Positions 1-7,229 are shown, counted from the first letter of the stretch. The stretch: DNA of 20,447 nt from a virus (IMGVR_UViG_3300025636_000055:1-20447), one strand, 5' to 3'. Numbers and translations: made by a program. Notes: generated by a model from the letters alone, not told the origin.

Positions 1-114
1 TGCATATGATCCTGTTGAAATCCAATCAGTAGGATCGTTAAATCCAGCACTCATGCCTGAGATACTTTTAGTCAAGTCCTTGCGGAACTTGCTAACATCA
101 AACGATTTAGCCAT
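1..114 (-). CDS. uvsX: UvsX-like recombinase, N-terminal fragment (runs off the left edge)
   Basis: Only the first 38 codons are present; the gene continues beyond position 1. The ATG at 112-114 is preceded by AGGAG at 121-125 with a 6-nt spacer, so the start is well supported. The peptide begins MAKSFDVSKFRKDL and later reads DPTDWISTGSYA. The 'D-P-x-x-W-I-S-T-G' segment resembles the region just before the Walker A core of marine T4-like UvsX, the RecA-family strand-exchange protein of phage recombination-dependent replication. The Walker motifs lie outside the window, so the call rests on this short segment and on gp32 lying directly upstream, its known partner in T4 recombination. It is separated from gp32 by a terminator hairpin. 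Confidence 0.6.
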   Translation of the reverse strand, partial: MAKSFDVSKFRKDLTKSISGMSAGFNDPTDWISTGSYA

Positions 115-141
115 TAAATTCTCCTATAAAGCTGTAAAGTA

Positions 142-174
142 AAAAGGGTTGTTATACTAAAAAACAACCCTTTT
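142..174 (-). terminator. Intrinsic terminator after gp32
   Basis: A perfect 12-bp inverted repeat (AAAAGGGTTGTT at 142-153 and its complement at 163-174) encloses a 9-nt loop. Read on the minus strand the stem ends in a run of five T, then TACTTT. It lies 9 nt after the gp32 stop codon and before the uvsX ribosome-binding site, so it should end or attenuate the gp32 transcript. Confidence 0.8.
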
Positions 175-183
175 CAGTTGCTC

Positions 184-1170
184 TTAACCTTGACGTGAGC
201 GGATCATTGCAAGAATGTCTTGTGCGCCGCCGCCTGTTGCTGGTGCTTCTTCAGCTGCTACAGGTGCTGCCTCTGCTACTGGAGCAGGTGCTGCCTCTGG
301 TGCTGCTTGAGGTGCTGGAGCACTTTGACTTACAGCAGTTGCTTGTGGACTTGCGGCTTTCTGCGGATCACCTGTACGTGCTTGCATGCCTGCTGGACGG
401 AAATAGTTGCTCCAACGTTCTGCATCGTATGCTTCACCGTCAACTGACGCTTCAAACATTTCTTGCATCACTTTAATAGCAGTTGCGTCTGGCTTCTTAG
501 GAAGGAATTCACTTAGATCAAACAATCCGTGTGTATTGACCGCAGCCATCTCTGCATCGCCTAGTGGACGCTCACGACGTGCCCAATTACTTGTGCCGTA
601 GTCTGCATAGCCACCTTTTGATGTTTTGTTAAGACGGAAGTCTACGCCAGCAGTATAATCTGTTGGCAATTCTTCCATGTCTGGATCCATAAGTGCTGCC
701 TTAATGATCTGGAAGATTTGTGGACCAATAATAAAGCGTCGAATTGGATTCTCTGGTGCTTCATCTGTAGTCAATGGATTGTCAGTTACAAAGCCTTGGA
801 ATACGTATGAACGCTTTTTCCAATACTTACGACCCATGTCTTCTAGTGAAGGATCTTTAAACCAACCACGTACTTCTTGTAGGATCGAACAGCTTTCGCC
901 ATACATTTCCATACATGGAACTTGTACTTGTACTGGACGTGAATCAGTTTCACCTTTGATACCAGCGAACGGAAGTTTGATCATCAAACGTTCTGCCCAG
1001 AAAAAAGTGTTGTCTGCATTACCGTCAGGAAGGAAACGGAAAGTTGCGCTTTCGCCTTCTTTAATATTCCAAAATGGGTAAATTGGGTTTGGACCAGTTG
1101 GTCCTTGGTTGCCGCCTGCGCGGGCTTCTTGTTCTTTAAGTTTAGCTCTGATTTCTGCTAATGATGCCAT
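184..1170 (-). CDS. gp32: gp32-like single-stranded DNA-binding protein
   Basis: This 328-aa protein begins MASLAEIRAKLKEQEARAGG, the N-terminus typical of marine T4-like gp32, which coats ssDNA during replication, recombination and repair. An in-frame TTG 15 nt upstream (1185) lies inside the SD sequence TTGGAGG, so the ATG at 1168-1170, 8 nt after GGAGG, is the real start. The core (about residues 30-240) holds aromatic and basic segments such as NPIYPFWNIKEGE and KYWKKRSYVFQGF. Only C86 and C94 occur where T4 gp32 has a His-Cys3 zinc site, so zinc binding is doubtful. The last ~60 residues are an Ala/Pro/Gln-rich linker ending QDILAMIRSRQG, whereas the T4 C-terminus is strongly acidic. It has its own sigma70-type promoter and a structured leader. 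Confidence 0.9.
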   Translation of the reverse strand: MASLAEIRAKLKEQEARAGGNQGPTGPNPIYPFWNIKEGESATFRFLPDGNADNTFFWAERLMIKLPFAGIKGETDSRPVQVQVPCMEMYGESCSILQEVRGWFKDPSLEDMGRKYWKKRSYVFQGFVTDNPLTTDEAPENPIRRFIIGPQIFQIIKAALMDPDMEELPTDYTAGVDFRLNKTSKGGYADYGTSNWARRERPLGDAEMAAVNTHGLFDLSEFLPKKPDATAIKVMQEMFEASVDGEAYDAERWSNYFRPAGMQARTGDPQKAASPQATAVSQSAPAPQAAPEAAPAPVAEAAPVAAEEAPATGGGAQDILAMIRSRQG

Positions 1171-1201
1171 AGTTAATGCCTCCAATGTTATGCCTATGTG
1201 C

Positions 1202-1219
1202 TGTAGCGTTATTGCTACA
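1202..1219 (-). promoter_or_regulatory. Hairpin in the gp32 mRNA leader, possible autoregulatory element
   Basis: TGTAGC at 1202-1207 and GCTACA at 1214-1219 form a perfect 6-bp stem with a 6-nt loop in the predicted leader between the gp32 promoter and its ribosome-binding site. Flanking TGTGC and GCACA segments could add an outer stem. A UUAAA run (in ACUUAAAGG) also lies in the leader. In T4, gp32 represses its own translation through a leader pseudoknot and unstructured A/U-rich sequence; a similar role here is inference. Confidence 0.4.
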
Positions 1220-1249
1220 AGTGCCTTTAAGTGTTATAGCACAGTATTA

Positions 1250-1278
1250 ATAATAACACCGTCTATAACTTTCGTCAA
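1250..1278 (-). promoter_or_regulatory. Sigma70-type promoter for gp32
   Basis: On the minus strand TTGACG (1278-1273) is followed after 17 nt by TATTAT (1255-1250). Each hexamer matches the bacterial sigma70 consensus at 5 of 6 positions. The predicted start near 1243 gives a leader of about 73 nt. No late-type GATAAATA box is seen upstream of gp32, consistent with early or middle expression of a replication protein. Confidence 0.65.
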
Positions 1279-1317
1279 GTCTTTTTTTAAAGAAAAAACA
1301 TAAAAACTTATAAGTGG

Positions 1318-1345
1318 GTTAGCAGATTATCTTAAACCTGCTAAC
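1318..1345 (-). terminator. Possible terminator spanning the stop codon of the 572-aa gene
   Basis: GTTAGCAG (1318-1325) and CTGCTAAC (1338-1345) form a perfect 8-bp stem around the stop codon. On the minus strand it is followed a little later by the palindrome ACTTATAAGT and a T run. The T tract is not adjacent to the main stem, so termination efficiency is uncertain. Confidence 0.4.
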
Positions 1346-3045
1346 TCTCTCATTCTGTCGTAATCGTCATTTATTTCGTGTGCTGTGCCTTTATCCATTT
1401 TTACAGGGTGCATTTTGCCTGATCCTTTGGGATATTCAAACTCTGACTGATGTGCTCTTGCTGCTGCCGCTGCTGCTTGTGCAAAGTTTTCTTCTACTTC
1501 GTCTTCCATTTGCTGCGGCTGTGAGCGCATTTGCCACTCGTCAAATTTTGCTTGTATTTGTTCAATAAACGCCTTAGCAGGTTCTATGAACTGCTCTCCG
1601 TAGTCTTTTTCTACCATTGTTAATACTGCTGTTTCGCCTTTGGGGAACTGTCCGTTTTCTCTATCAAAGTAGCTAAGAATAAACTCGCCTAATGGTGTCT
1701 TTTGCTCTTCTGGCTCTTCGACTCCGTCATCTTTGCTTAGTTGGCCTTTGCTGTTAATTTTAACATCCATAGTATCGTCGCCTTCGTCTACCGACTTTGC
1801 TTTTTTCTTAATAGCAGTAGACATATCGTCGTGGCCTTCTTTTTCTTCTGCATCTGCTTTAGCATTTCCTGCTTTTTTCATTGCTGCAACACCTGGGCTA
1901 TCTGCTTCTGCAAACTGACCCATCATTTCTTCAAAGCCTTGTTCTAGTTCAATTTCTTCTGGTACACATTTGTTTACACGCTTGCCTTTGTTTTTACCAG
2001 TGCCTGGTTGTGTGCCATCTTTTTTGTAACCGTCCCAACACTTGTCTGGGCCTGCTACTTCGTCTAATTCATCTGGACCTAATGATTTGGCCTTTGTTGC
2101 TTCGCCTACTAACTTATAAATGTATGGAAATACATCTGCTAATTCTTCATTAAACTGTTTGATAGTTAATTGATCAATCCAGTTTTCTTTTACATCTGCT
2201 GGTACATCTTCCATCATTGGTGTTTCAAATGCTGCAAATGTTTCTGCATAGTATGCTGGCTTTTGAAGATTTTCAATTGTTTTCTTAACTGTACTAATAC
2301 GCTCTTTAACAACATCTACATACCCTGCAAGACTTTCTGCCATTACAGCACTACGTCCCATGTAGTTTTTGAATTTGCGTAGTTTGCCCATTTCTTCTGA
2401 TAGACCTACAATGTGCTTACCAAAATCATCATAAGCATTGCCGCCTTCTGCTACGTGACGTGCCATTGCTCTTGCACCGCTTAGATGTTTGAATGGGTAA
2501 CGGAATCTTTCACCATCTGCACTTTCAATATAAATTTTACCAATTTTTTGTGTGCGTCCTGTTGCACTTTCTTGGTTGATACTTTCTGTATGCTTAACTA
2601 CAATACGTGCTTCGCCTACTTTTTGATAGCTAATACGACTTGTGCCGTAAAGTTTTGATTCTGTCATTTGTTTGTCCTCAGTACGATTTTTTGCTAAGAA
2701 TTTATAATCACGTTTATCTAAATTTGATTTAGTAATATCCCTAACATCAAAATCTAACATACGTTTTTTACTAAACACACGCAATTCTTTTAGAAAATCA
2801 TACCATGCATTTTGTGTTATTTCGTTTTCGTTACTAATAAAGTCTTTAGAATAGATAACAGTTAATCCTTGATCTTCATCAATTGCAACACTCACTTTTC
2901 CAAGTCCGTTGTAGTCAAAGTCAAAGAAACGTGCCATAGTTGGCTCGTTAGTAACTGTTCCTGTTTCGTCACCTATAGTAACTTCTGGAAAACGTCCTCG
3001 TATTTTGTTAAAAAGGTCGCTACCTATTTTATTAAAATCTCTCAT
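1327..3045 (-). CDS. Conserved phage protein of unknown function, 572 aa, with CW-GYK-GT-CVP motif
   Basis: I do not recognise a characterised function. The N-terminus (MRDFNKIGSDLFNKIRGRFP, then ARFFDFDYNGLGK near residues 39-50) is a globular mixed alpha/beta region. At residues 336-361 the motif CWDGYKKDGT...KRVNKCVPEE appears, a Cys-bracketed element that recurs in structural or accessory proteins of marine phages. Residues ~370-450 are Lys/Glu/Asp-rich and probably disordered. A compact segment at 452-500 (FILSYFDRENGQFPKGETAV) and an Ala run near 523-531 follow, then a tail with YPKGSGKMHPVKMDKGTAHE. No signal peptide or membrane segment is seen. The ATG lies 4 nt after a late box (GATAAATACAAT-ATG) without a proper SD. 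Its position directly after the large terminase and its late promoter suggest a virion or packaging-associated role, but this is inference. Confidence 0.75.
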   Translation of the reverse strand: MRDFNKIGSDLFNKIRGRFPEVTIGDETGTVTNEPTMARFFDFDYNGLGKVSVAIDEDQGLTVIYSKDFISNENEITQNAWYDFLKELRVFSKKRMLDFDVRDITKSNLDKRDYKFLAKNRTEDKQMTESKLYGTSRISYQKVGEARIVVKHTESINQESATGRTQKIGKIYIESADGERFRYPFKHLSGARAMARHVAEGGNAYDDFGKHIVGLSEEMGKLRKFKNYMGRSAVMAESLAGYVDVVKERISTVKKTIENLQKPAYYAETFAAFETPMMEDVPADVKENWIDQLTIKQFNEELADVFPYIYKLVGEATKAKSLGPDELDEVAGPDKCWDGYKKDGTQPGTGKNKGKRVNKCVPEEIELEQGFEEMMGQFAEADSPGVAAMKKAGNAKADAEEKEGHDDMSTAIKKKAKSVDEGDDTMDVKINSKGQLSKDDGVEEPEEQKTPLGEFILSYFDRENGQFPKGETAVLTMVEKDYGEQFIEPAKAFIEQIQAKFDEWQMRSQPQQMEDEVEENFAQAAAAAARAHQSEFEYPKGSGKMHPVKMDKGTAHEINDDYDRMRELAGLR

Positions 3046-3049
3046 ATTG

Positions 3050-3057
3050 TATTTATC
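3050..3057 (-). promoter_or_regulatory. Late promoter box of the 572-aa gene
   Basis: GATAAATA on the minus strand matches the T4 late consensus TATAAATA at 7 of 8 positions. Its last base is 4 nt (CAAT) before the ATG at 3043-3045, so transcription would begin at or within 1-2 nt of the start codon. The 15-nt sequence from box to ATG is identical to that before the HNH gene at 13531. Confidence 0.7.
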
Positions 3058-3064
3058 CGCCTAG

Positions 3065-4645
3065 TTAAAAGTTTGTACTTATAAAGATAGGCATAGGTGC
3101 CTCATAATCTTCCATGTCTTCTGCTTGTGTAAATGTATTATATATCCTAGGATCCCAATCTTTTAAAACTGCCATCATTCTTAATGCTAATAGTGTAGCA
3201 CTAACTAAATCATCTCCCATACCGCTTTTTGCTTGATAACTTGATCCTGTTGCTACAAACCCTTTTAATTCTGATATAAGAGGTTTGCTGTGTATAATCA
3301 TTTTATCATTTTCAATCATAGTCTTTAGTCGACTACATGCCGTAATTTTAGTACCGTGTGTAGTGTTAAACCCTTTGCGGAATTTTCTTACATGTCCTTT
3401 GCGCATAGGTTCGCTTACAAATAGACCTGGAATATTTTCTTCGCCAAAATCATTAATAACTAACAAACATGCTTCGCCTATACCGTTGTTTTCGACACTC
3501 CAATATATACCGTTTGTATTATTAGTTTCTTGTTGTAAGTATTTGCATATGTCTGCAAGCACTCTTATCTGTCCTGGAATGGCAGTTTGATTGTGCTGCC
3601 ATTCTGCTACCTGTTCATAACTGGGCAATTCAAAAACTTGTATAGCAGCATTGTCGCCTCCTGTACCCATACTAGGATCAAGTGCTACAGCATATGTGTA
3701 TTGTGAACTAGGCTTTTTATACCAACGTGTTTGCCCCATATTAAGCACAGGCGAAGCACCTTCCATAACAGCAAGTTTGATACTGTTGATAAGTGTTTCA
3801 TCAAATACAAGGAATTCACAACCATATTCACGGCGGAACTTTTCTTCGCCAATACGTCCGATTTCTTCTTCTTTCCATTTGTCATCTCTGTCAGGATGTT
3901 CATCCCATTGTGCAACAAAACTGTGAAATCCATTTATACCTAGTTCTTGTTCGTTACCGTGTGCATCAAATTTTTCTTCTGCTTGTTTCCAGATAGTAGC
4001 AAATGTATCTTCGTCACTGTTAGGTGTTGATGTAATAATAGCTCTACCACCCGTTGCTAGTGTAGGTGATATTGAAGTCCAAAACTCTTCAGCAATGTTA
4101 GGTTGCACAAATGCAAACTCGTCACAGTATAGTAGCGAGATACTCATACCACGTCCTGTGTTGCCCGTTGTTGTTTGTGCTACAATGCGTGATCCGTTTT
4201 CAAATTCAATTGATTGTTTGTTGTACGATGTAACACCTGCTCTAATATGATCCGGACATGTTTCATACACAAAGCGTATACGTGACATAATCTCTTGCGC
4301 ACCTGTGTATTTGTGTGCAGCAACAAGAATAGTTTGATCTGGATTAAACATTGCATACCAAGCAAGATAGATACTAGCACACGTAGTCTTGCCTGTTTGT
4401 CTAGGCATCATATTAATGTTAAAGCGATAGTTGTGGTAGCTGTGCATTAGACGCAACTGATACTCAAATGGATCAAACAACAATTTACCTTTTACAGGAT
4501 GTTGAATGTAAGCAAACTTACGAGCAAAGTACAAGTACCCTTCGTCAGGGTCCATACACTTCATCAAGTCCTCAACTTGCTCGTTTGTAAATGTTTCTTG
4601 TTTATTGGCCTTCTTAATAAGAACGCCATCTAATGATGCTGCCAT
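3065..4645 (-). CDS. gp17: Terminase large subunit (gp17-like), ATPase plus nuclease
   Basis: The 526-aa packaging motor translocates and cuts concatemeric DNA at the procapsid portal. The N-terminal ATPase has Walker A PRQTGKTT at residues 81-88, Walker B ISLLYCDEFAFV with D175/E176, and coupling motif IITSTPN at 203-209. The C-terminal RNase H-like nuclease shows the three expected acidic sites: D323 in VALDPSMGTGGD, E385 in VENNGIG and D478/D479 in GMGDDLV. T4 gp17 has 610 aa, so this protein is shorter, mainly at the N-terminus and C-terminal tail. The ATG follows GTTAAATACAAT directly and has no SD. A 116-aa gene lies immediately upstream and the 572-aa gene downstream. All catalytic residues appear intact. 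Confidence 0.96.
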   Translation of the reverse strand: MAASLDGVLIKKANKQETFTNEQVEDLMKCMDPDEGYLYFARKFAYIQHPVKGKLLFDPFEYQLRLMHSYHNYRFNINMMPRQTGKTTCASIYLAWYAMFNPDQTILVAAHKYTGAQEIMSRIRFVYETCPDHIRAGVTSYNKQSIEFENGSRIVAQTTTGNTGRGMSISLLYCDEFAFVQPNIAEEFWTSISPTLATGGRAIITSTPNSDEDTFATIWKQAEEKFDAHGNEQELGINGFHSFVAQWDEHPDRDDKWKEEEIGRIGEEKFRREYGCEFLVFDETLINSIKLAVMEGASPVLNMGQTRWYKKPSSQYTYAVALDPSMGTGGDNAAIQVFELPSYEQVAEWQHNQTAIPGQIRVLADICKYLQQETNNTNGIYWSVENNGIGEACLLVINDFGEENIPGLFVSEPMRKGHVRKFRKGFNTTHGTKITACSRLKTMIENDKMIIHSKPLISELKGFVATGSSYQAKSGMGDDLVSATLLALRMMAVLKDWDPRIYNTFTQAEDMEDYEAPMPIFISTNF

Positions 4646-4649
4646 ATTG

Positions 4650-4657
4650 TATTTAAC
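4650..4657 (-). promoter_or_regulatory. Late promoter box of the large terminase gene
   Basis: GTTAAATA on the minus strand is followed by CAAT and the gp17 ATG (4643-4645). The box differs from GATAAATA at one base. The TAAATACAATATG string is shared with the boxes at 3050 and 13531, implying a very short or absent mRNA leader. Confidence 0.55.
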
Positions 4658-5003
4658 CTATTATATCGTCATAATAGCCAGTATCGAATCTTAAATCGAA
4701 GAGCTTACGCCTGTCTTGTTGAATTAAAATATGCGTAGGTGCAGCATACTTGCCGTATCTTGGTTCGCTCCACAACCACTCATATTCTAAACTAATGTCT
4801 AATTTACGGCATAGTTTCTTTAGACGTCTGCGATTATAGTTAGGAACAATATACACAATAGCTTGGTTATCACCTAAGTGTTCCCATTCGCCTGTCCACT
4901 GTGTAATTTTAATTTCACTCTTTTTCCACGCTGCTGCACTCCAAGGACACACAGGTTTTATGCTATCAAAGTATGCTGTCCAGTCAATATCATCTTTTGT
5001 CAT
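4653..5003 (-). CDS. Hypothetical protein, 116 aa, upstream of large terminase
   Basis: I do not recognise this protein. It is soluble, with no membrane segment, and rich in Trp and Tyr (WTAYFDSIKPVCPWSAAAWKK; YEWLWSEPRYGKYAAPTHI). A basic stretch NYNRRRLKKLCRKL lies near the middle, suggesting nucleic-acid or protein contact, though this is speculative. The ATG at 5001-5003 is 5 nt after a late-type box and has no SD. A strong terminator separates it from the 75-aa gene upstream, so it appears to start its own late unit with gp17. Its stop codon overlaps the gp17 promoter box. Conservation next to gp17 would make a packaging accessory role plausible. Confidence 0.75.
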   Translation of the reverse strand: MTKDDIDWTAYFDSIKPVCPWSAAAWKKSEIKITQWTGEWEHLGDNQAIVYIVPNYNRRRLKKLCRKLDISLEYEWLWSEPRYGKYAAPTHILIQQDRRKLFDLRFDTGYYDDIIG

Positions 5004-5008
5004 ACAAA

Positions 5009-5016
5009 TATTTACT
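5009..5016 (-). promoter_or_regulatory. Late promoter box of the 116-aa gene
   Basis: AGTAAATA on the minus strand sits 5 nt before the ATG at 5001-5003. It lies directly after the T tract of the upstream terminator, so transcription would stop and restart within about 20 bp. The box is a weaker match to the late consensus than the others. Confidence 0.5.
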
Positions 5017-5044
5017 CAAAAAAATAGACTCCGAAGAGCCTATT
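5017..5044 (-). terminator. Strong intrinsic terminator with UUCG tetraloop
   Basis: On the minus strand AATAGGCTC-TTCG-GAGTCTATT forms a 9-bp stem with one G-U pair, closed by a C(UUCG)G tetraloop and followed by a run of T. This is a textbook rho-independent terminator after the 75-aa gene, ending the transcript from the gp16 region before the gp17 unit. Confidence 0.9.
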
Positions 5045-5060
5045 GAGTTTAATTTTTATA

Positions 5061-5288
5061 TTAATTAAATCTAGTAAATCCAGTAACTCCTACCTTCTTA
5101 GCAGCATTTAGTAACTGTGTTCTAGTTTGATCTTCTATTTCGTTAGCTATTGTATTTAAAGGAAAGTTAGATTCTAGTATAGCTCGTGCTACTCTTTCTA
5201 CCATTTCGTCACTCATGTCATCCATGCCTTCGTCTCGACATAAATTTACTAAATTCCAAAAATCTTGAGTTGAATTTATAACATCCAT
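5061..5288 (-). CDS. Hypothetical protein, 75 aa
   Basis: This small, mostly helical protein (MDVINSTQDFWNLVNLCRDE, then MSDEMVERVARAILE and an amphipathic C-terminal half) has no motif I recognise. The ATG is preceded by AGGAG (minus strand) at a usable distance, and the gene starts 14 nt after the stop of the zinc-ribbon protein gene, so the two are probably co-transcribed. The strong UUCG terminator follows it, making it the last gene of this leftward unit. Confidence 0.7.
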   Translation of the reverse strand: MDVINSTQDFWNLVNLCRDEGMDDMSDEMVERVARAILESNFPLNTIANEIEDQTRTQLLNAAKKVGVTGFTRFN

Positions 5289-5302
5289 TTTAAAACTCCT
5301 AA

Positions 5303-6100
5303 TTACTTTTTCTTGCCGCGGCCTCTGCCAGCCATTAGCTTGTCTTTGCCGCGTCCGCGTCCAGCCATTACTTTGCCACGACCTTCGGTGGTTTTGGTAT
5401 CTTTTTTACCTTTGCTAAGATCGCCTTTGCCTTTGCCGTCTGCTGCATAGTCTGGCACCATTTTTCCATCTGGGCCTTTGACCATAGTCTTTTTCTTTTC
5501 AGTTAATGCTGCATACAATGCTGCTTTGATAGCTTCCACAGCCATTGGATTGTCGCCGTCTTGTGTAGCAGCATATGCTTTCTTCTTGCGGTTTAAGTCG
5601 TTGCCGTCTGGAATAGCGTCACTCATATCGCCATATTGTGGGTCTGGCTCGTTAGCATAGTCGCCTTCTTCAACTGCTTCTTCTGCAACAGCTTCGCAGC
5701 CTTCGCCGCAAGCACTACATCTGCCAGTTCCATTACGCTCATCTTGAACAGGAGCACTGCAACAGTTGCTTACCATACCTTCTGCGTTTTCATCACCTGG
5801 AGAGTATGCTTCGTCTGTATCTTCGTCACCTGGCTCATCCATCATTGCTGACAAACGTTCCATATCCATGCGCGGCGATAGCATTTTAGCACCTACTGGT
5901 TCTGCTGCACTCATACCTGCATTTTTCATCATGTCTAATAGATCTGCAACATGTTCTTTACCACTTGCGTTCATACTAACATTTACTGTTACTGGATTGC
6001 CTTCGTGCTGCTCTGGTGCAGGTAGTGCTGCTGCTGGCATTTCTGTCATTCCGCATTCTTCAATGTGATCCATTGATTCAATTAATTTCTTCATATCCAT
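5303..6100 (-). CDS. Acidic protein with Cys-rich zinc-ribbon-like motif and RGRGK tail
   Basis: This 265-aa protein is of unknown function. Residues ~1-75 are Met/Ala-rich and helical, and ~85-108 are strongly acidic. A Cys cluster at 113-135 (CCSAP...RCSACGEGC, with C113, C114, C128, C131 and C135) resembles a zinc ribbon. An acidic linker follows, then a Lys-rich helix near 170-203. The tail turns highly basic with a repeated MAGRGRGK unit ending GRGKKK, a pattern often linked to nucleic-acid binding. The ATG follows AGGAGG by 8 nt, and that SD lies inside the end of the 185-aa gene, so translation is probably coupled. The charge segregation suggests a scaffold-like or DNA-contacting virion protein, but this is inference. 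Confidence 0.75.
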   Translation of the reverse strand: MDMKKLIESMDHIEECGMTEMPAAALPAPEQHEGNPVTVNVSMNASGKEHVADLLDMMKNAGMSAAEPVGAKMLSPRMDMERLSAMMDEPGDEDTDEAYSPGDENAEGMVSNCCSAPVQDERNGTGRCSACGEGCEAVAEEAVEEGDYANEPDPQYGDMSDAIPDGNDLNRKKKAYAATQDGDNPMAVEAIKAALYAALTEKKKTMVKGPDGKMVPDYAADGKGKGDLSKGKKDTKTTEGRGKVMAGRGRGKDKLMAGRGRGKKK

Positions 6101-6104
6101 AATT

Positions 6105-6662
6105 TCAGCCTCCTACAACTGCTTTAGTATTTTCTGCATCACCAATATCAGATGATTCTCCAACCGGAGCACCTTCTGCACCACTGTGTTCATTTTCCTT
6201 GCGAGCAGTTTCTAATTCTTTTAATAAACTCATTACACGATTGCCTGCTACATCTTCTTGTGCAGTTTCTCCGCCCATGTCTTCTTTGGTCAACATAGCT
6301 TCGTAAGGCGCATCGTCTTTGGTTTCTTGGTATTCTTCTCTTGGATCGTTTGCATTACGTACAATAATATATGCTTGGTCAATCCCGCAGCATTTGCCTA
6401 CATATTCTTGTAGTACTTGACTTGTAGTTGGATATTCAACTGCTAGTTCAAAGTATGTAACTTCCATATTTTGTAATTGTGGAAAGTCTAGTGGACGTTC
6501 TTGAATTGGTGTTTTTTTACCAGATGACATATTAGAGACTTTAAATTTATGAAGTGACGTTTCCATAGAGTCAACAAACCCTTCTGGCAGAGGTCCTGCA
6601 ATACCTATTTTAAATTCGTAAGTCTTTTTAGATTCTGTTAATACTTGTGTAAATGATCTCAT
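6105..6662 (-). CDS. Conserved hypothetical phage protein, 185 aa
   Basis: The sequence starts MRSFTQVLTESKKTYEFKIG and has a compact alpha/beta N-terminal half with PIQERPLDFPQLQNMEVTY and YPTTSQVLQEYVGKCCGI, which I recall as conserved in marine T4-like phages without an assigned function. The C-terminal ~70 residues are acidic and Gly/Glu/Asn-rich and look disordered. No catalytic motif is evident. A late box overlaps the gp16 stop codon about 28 nt upstream; only a weak SD (AGGA) precedes the ATG. It is followed after 4 nt by the zinc-ribbon gene. Its place between the terminase genes suggests a head or packaging role. Confidence 0.75.
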   Translation of the reverse strand: MRSFTQVLTESKKTYEFKIGIAGPLPEGFVDSMETSLHKFKVSNMSSGKKTPIQERPLDFPQLQNMEVTYFELAVEYPTTSQVLQEYVGKCCGIDQAYIIVRNANDPREEYQETKDDAPYEAMLTKEDMGGETAQEDVAGNRVMSLLKELETARKENEHSGAEGAPVGESSDIGDAENTKAVVGG

Positions 6663-6688
6663 TGCGCAATGATCCTGTTCTATATATA

Positions 6689-7195
6689 TTATTTATCTTT
6701 ATCTAGCCCTTTAAGCTTCTCTAATAGACTATTTCTATCAGTAACAACATATCCTGCTCCGTTAACTATATCACCATCGCCCGGAGCAGTGCTATCTTTA
6801 TCCATTTTTTCTTTTTTAAGTTGCAATTCAATCATCTTTAGTTTTTTATCTAATTTTGCAACTTTTGCATCTAATGAAGTTTTAAGCATGCCGCCGGCAG
6901 TTTCAAATACTCTGCCACTATAACGACTTTCTACATTCATACCAAGATCCATTAAATCTTCATATGCTTGCATAGCTTTGTCAGCAACTTCATTAAGTTC
7001 TTTATCAGCCATGTCGCCAAGACCTTTAACAGCAGGTAATGCTGAACTTATTTTATCAAACTCATGTATATCTCGAAATGTTTTTTCTTGTTCGGCTATT
7101 TCGTATTTTTGCTGTTGTACTTCTTGCGCTTCTGCTTCTTCGATGATTTCTTTAGAATCTGGTAAATTTAATAGATCTTCTAATTTTTTTGTCAT
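6689..7195 (-). CDS. gp16: Terminase small subunit (gp16-like)
   Basis: This 168-aa protein is close to T4 gp16 in length (164 aa). Small terminase recognises phage DNA and regulates the large terminase. The central helical region from about residue 65 to 133 (ELNEVADKAMQAYEDLMDLG, then a coiled coil KVAKLDKKLKMIELQLKKEK) matches the helical hairpin and oligomerisation segment of the T4 family. The N-terminus is acidic and helical; the C-terminus is flexible. The gene lies downstream of gp4 and upstream of gp17, but three to four unknown genes intervene, whereas 16 and 17 are adjacent in T4. The late box is 26 nt before the start and the SD is weak (AGGTG). Confidence 0.75.
   Translation of the reverse strand: MTKKLEDLLNLPDSKEIIEEAEAQEVQQQKYEIAEQEKTFRDIHEFDKISSALPAVKGLGDMADKELNEVADKAMQAYEDLMDLGMNVESRYSGRVFETAGGMLKTSLDAKVAKLDKKLKMIELQLKKEKMDKDSTAPGDGDIVNGAGYVVTDRNSLLEKLKGLDKDK
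6690..6697 (-). promoter_or_regulatory. Late promoter box of the 185-aa gene
   Basis: GATAAATA on the minus strand overlaps the gp16 stop codon (6689-6691). The predicted start near 6684 leaves a leader of about 22 nt before the ATG at 6660-6662. A second GATAAA lies just upstream. Confidence 0.6.
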
Positions 7196-7221
7196 GGCAC
7201 CTATCCATTATATGCTACTAT

Positions 7222-7229
7222 TATTTATC
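7222..7229 (-). promoter_or_regulatory. Late promoter box of gp16
   Basis: GATAAATA on the minus strand overlaps the stop codon of the gp4 gene. The predicted start near 7216 gives a leader of about 21 nt before the gp16 ATG at 7193-7195. Confidence 0.6.

Noticed and set aside
195-476. Plus-strand ORF rich in Leu opposite gp32
   Set aside because: It is the antisense of the Ala/Pro-rich gp32 tail; no SD, no promoter, and low-complexity composition.
1171-1185. TTG start giving a 333-aa gp32
   Set aside because: The TTG lies in the TTGGAGG ribosome-binding site; the ATG at 1170 matches the family N-terminus.
3685-3943. Several overlapping ORFs inside gp17 on both strands
   Set aside because: They lie entirely inside the intact ATPase/nuclease frame and lack start signals or family features.
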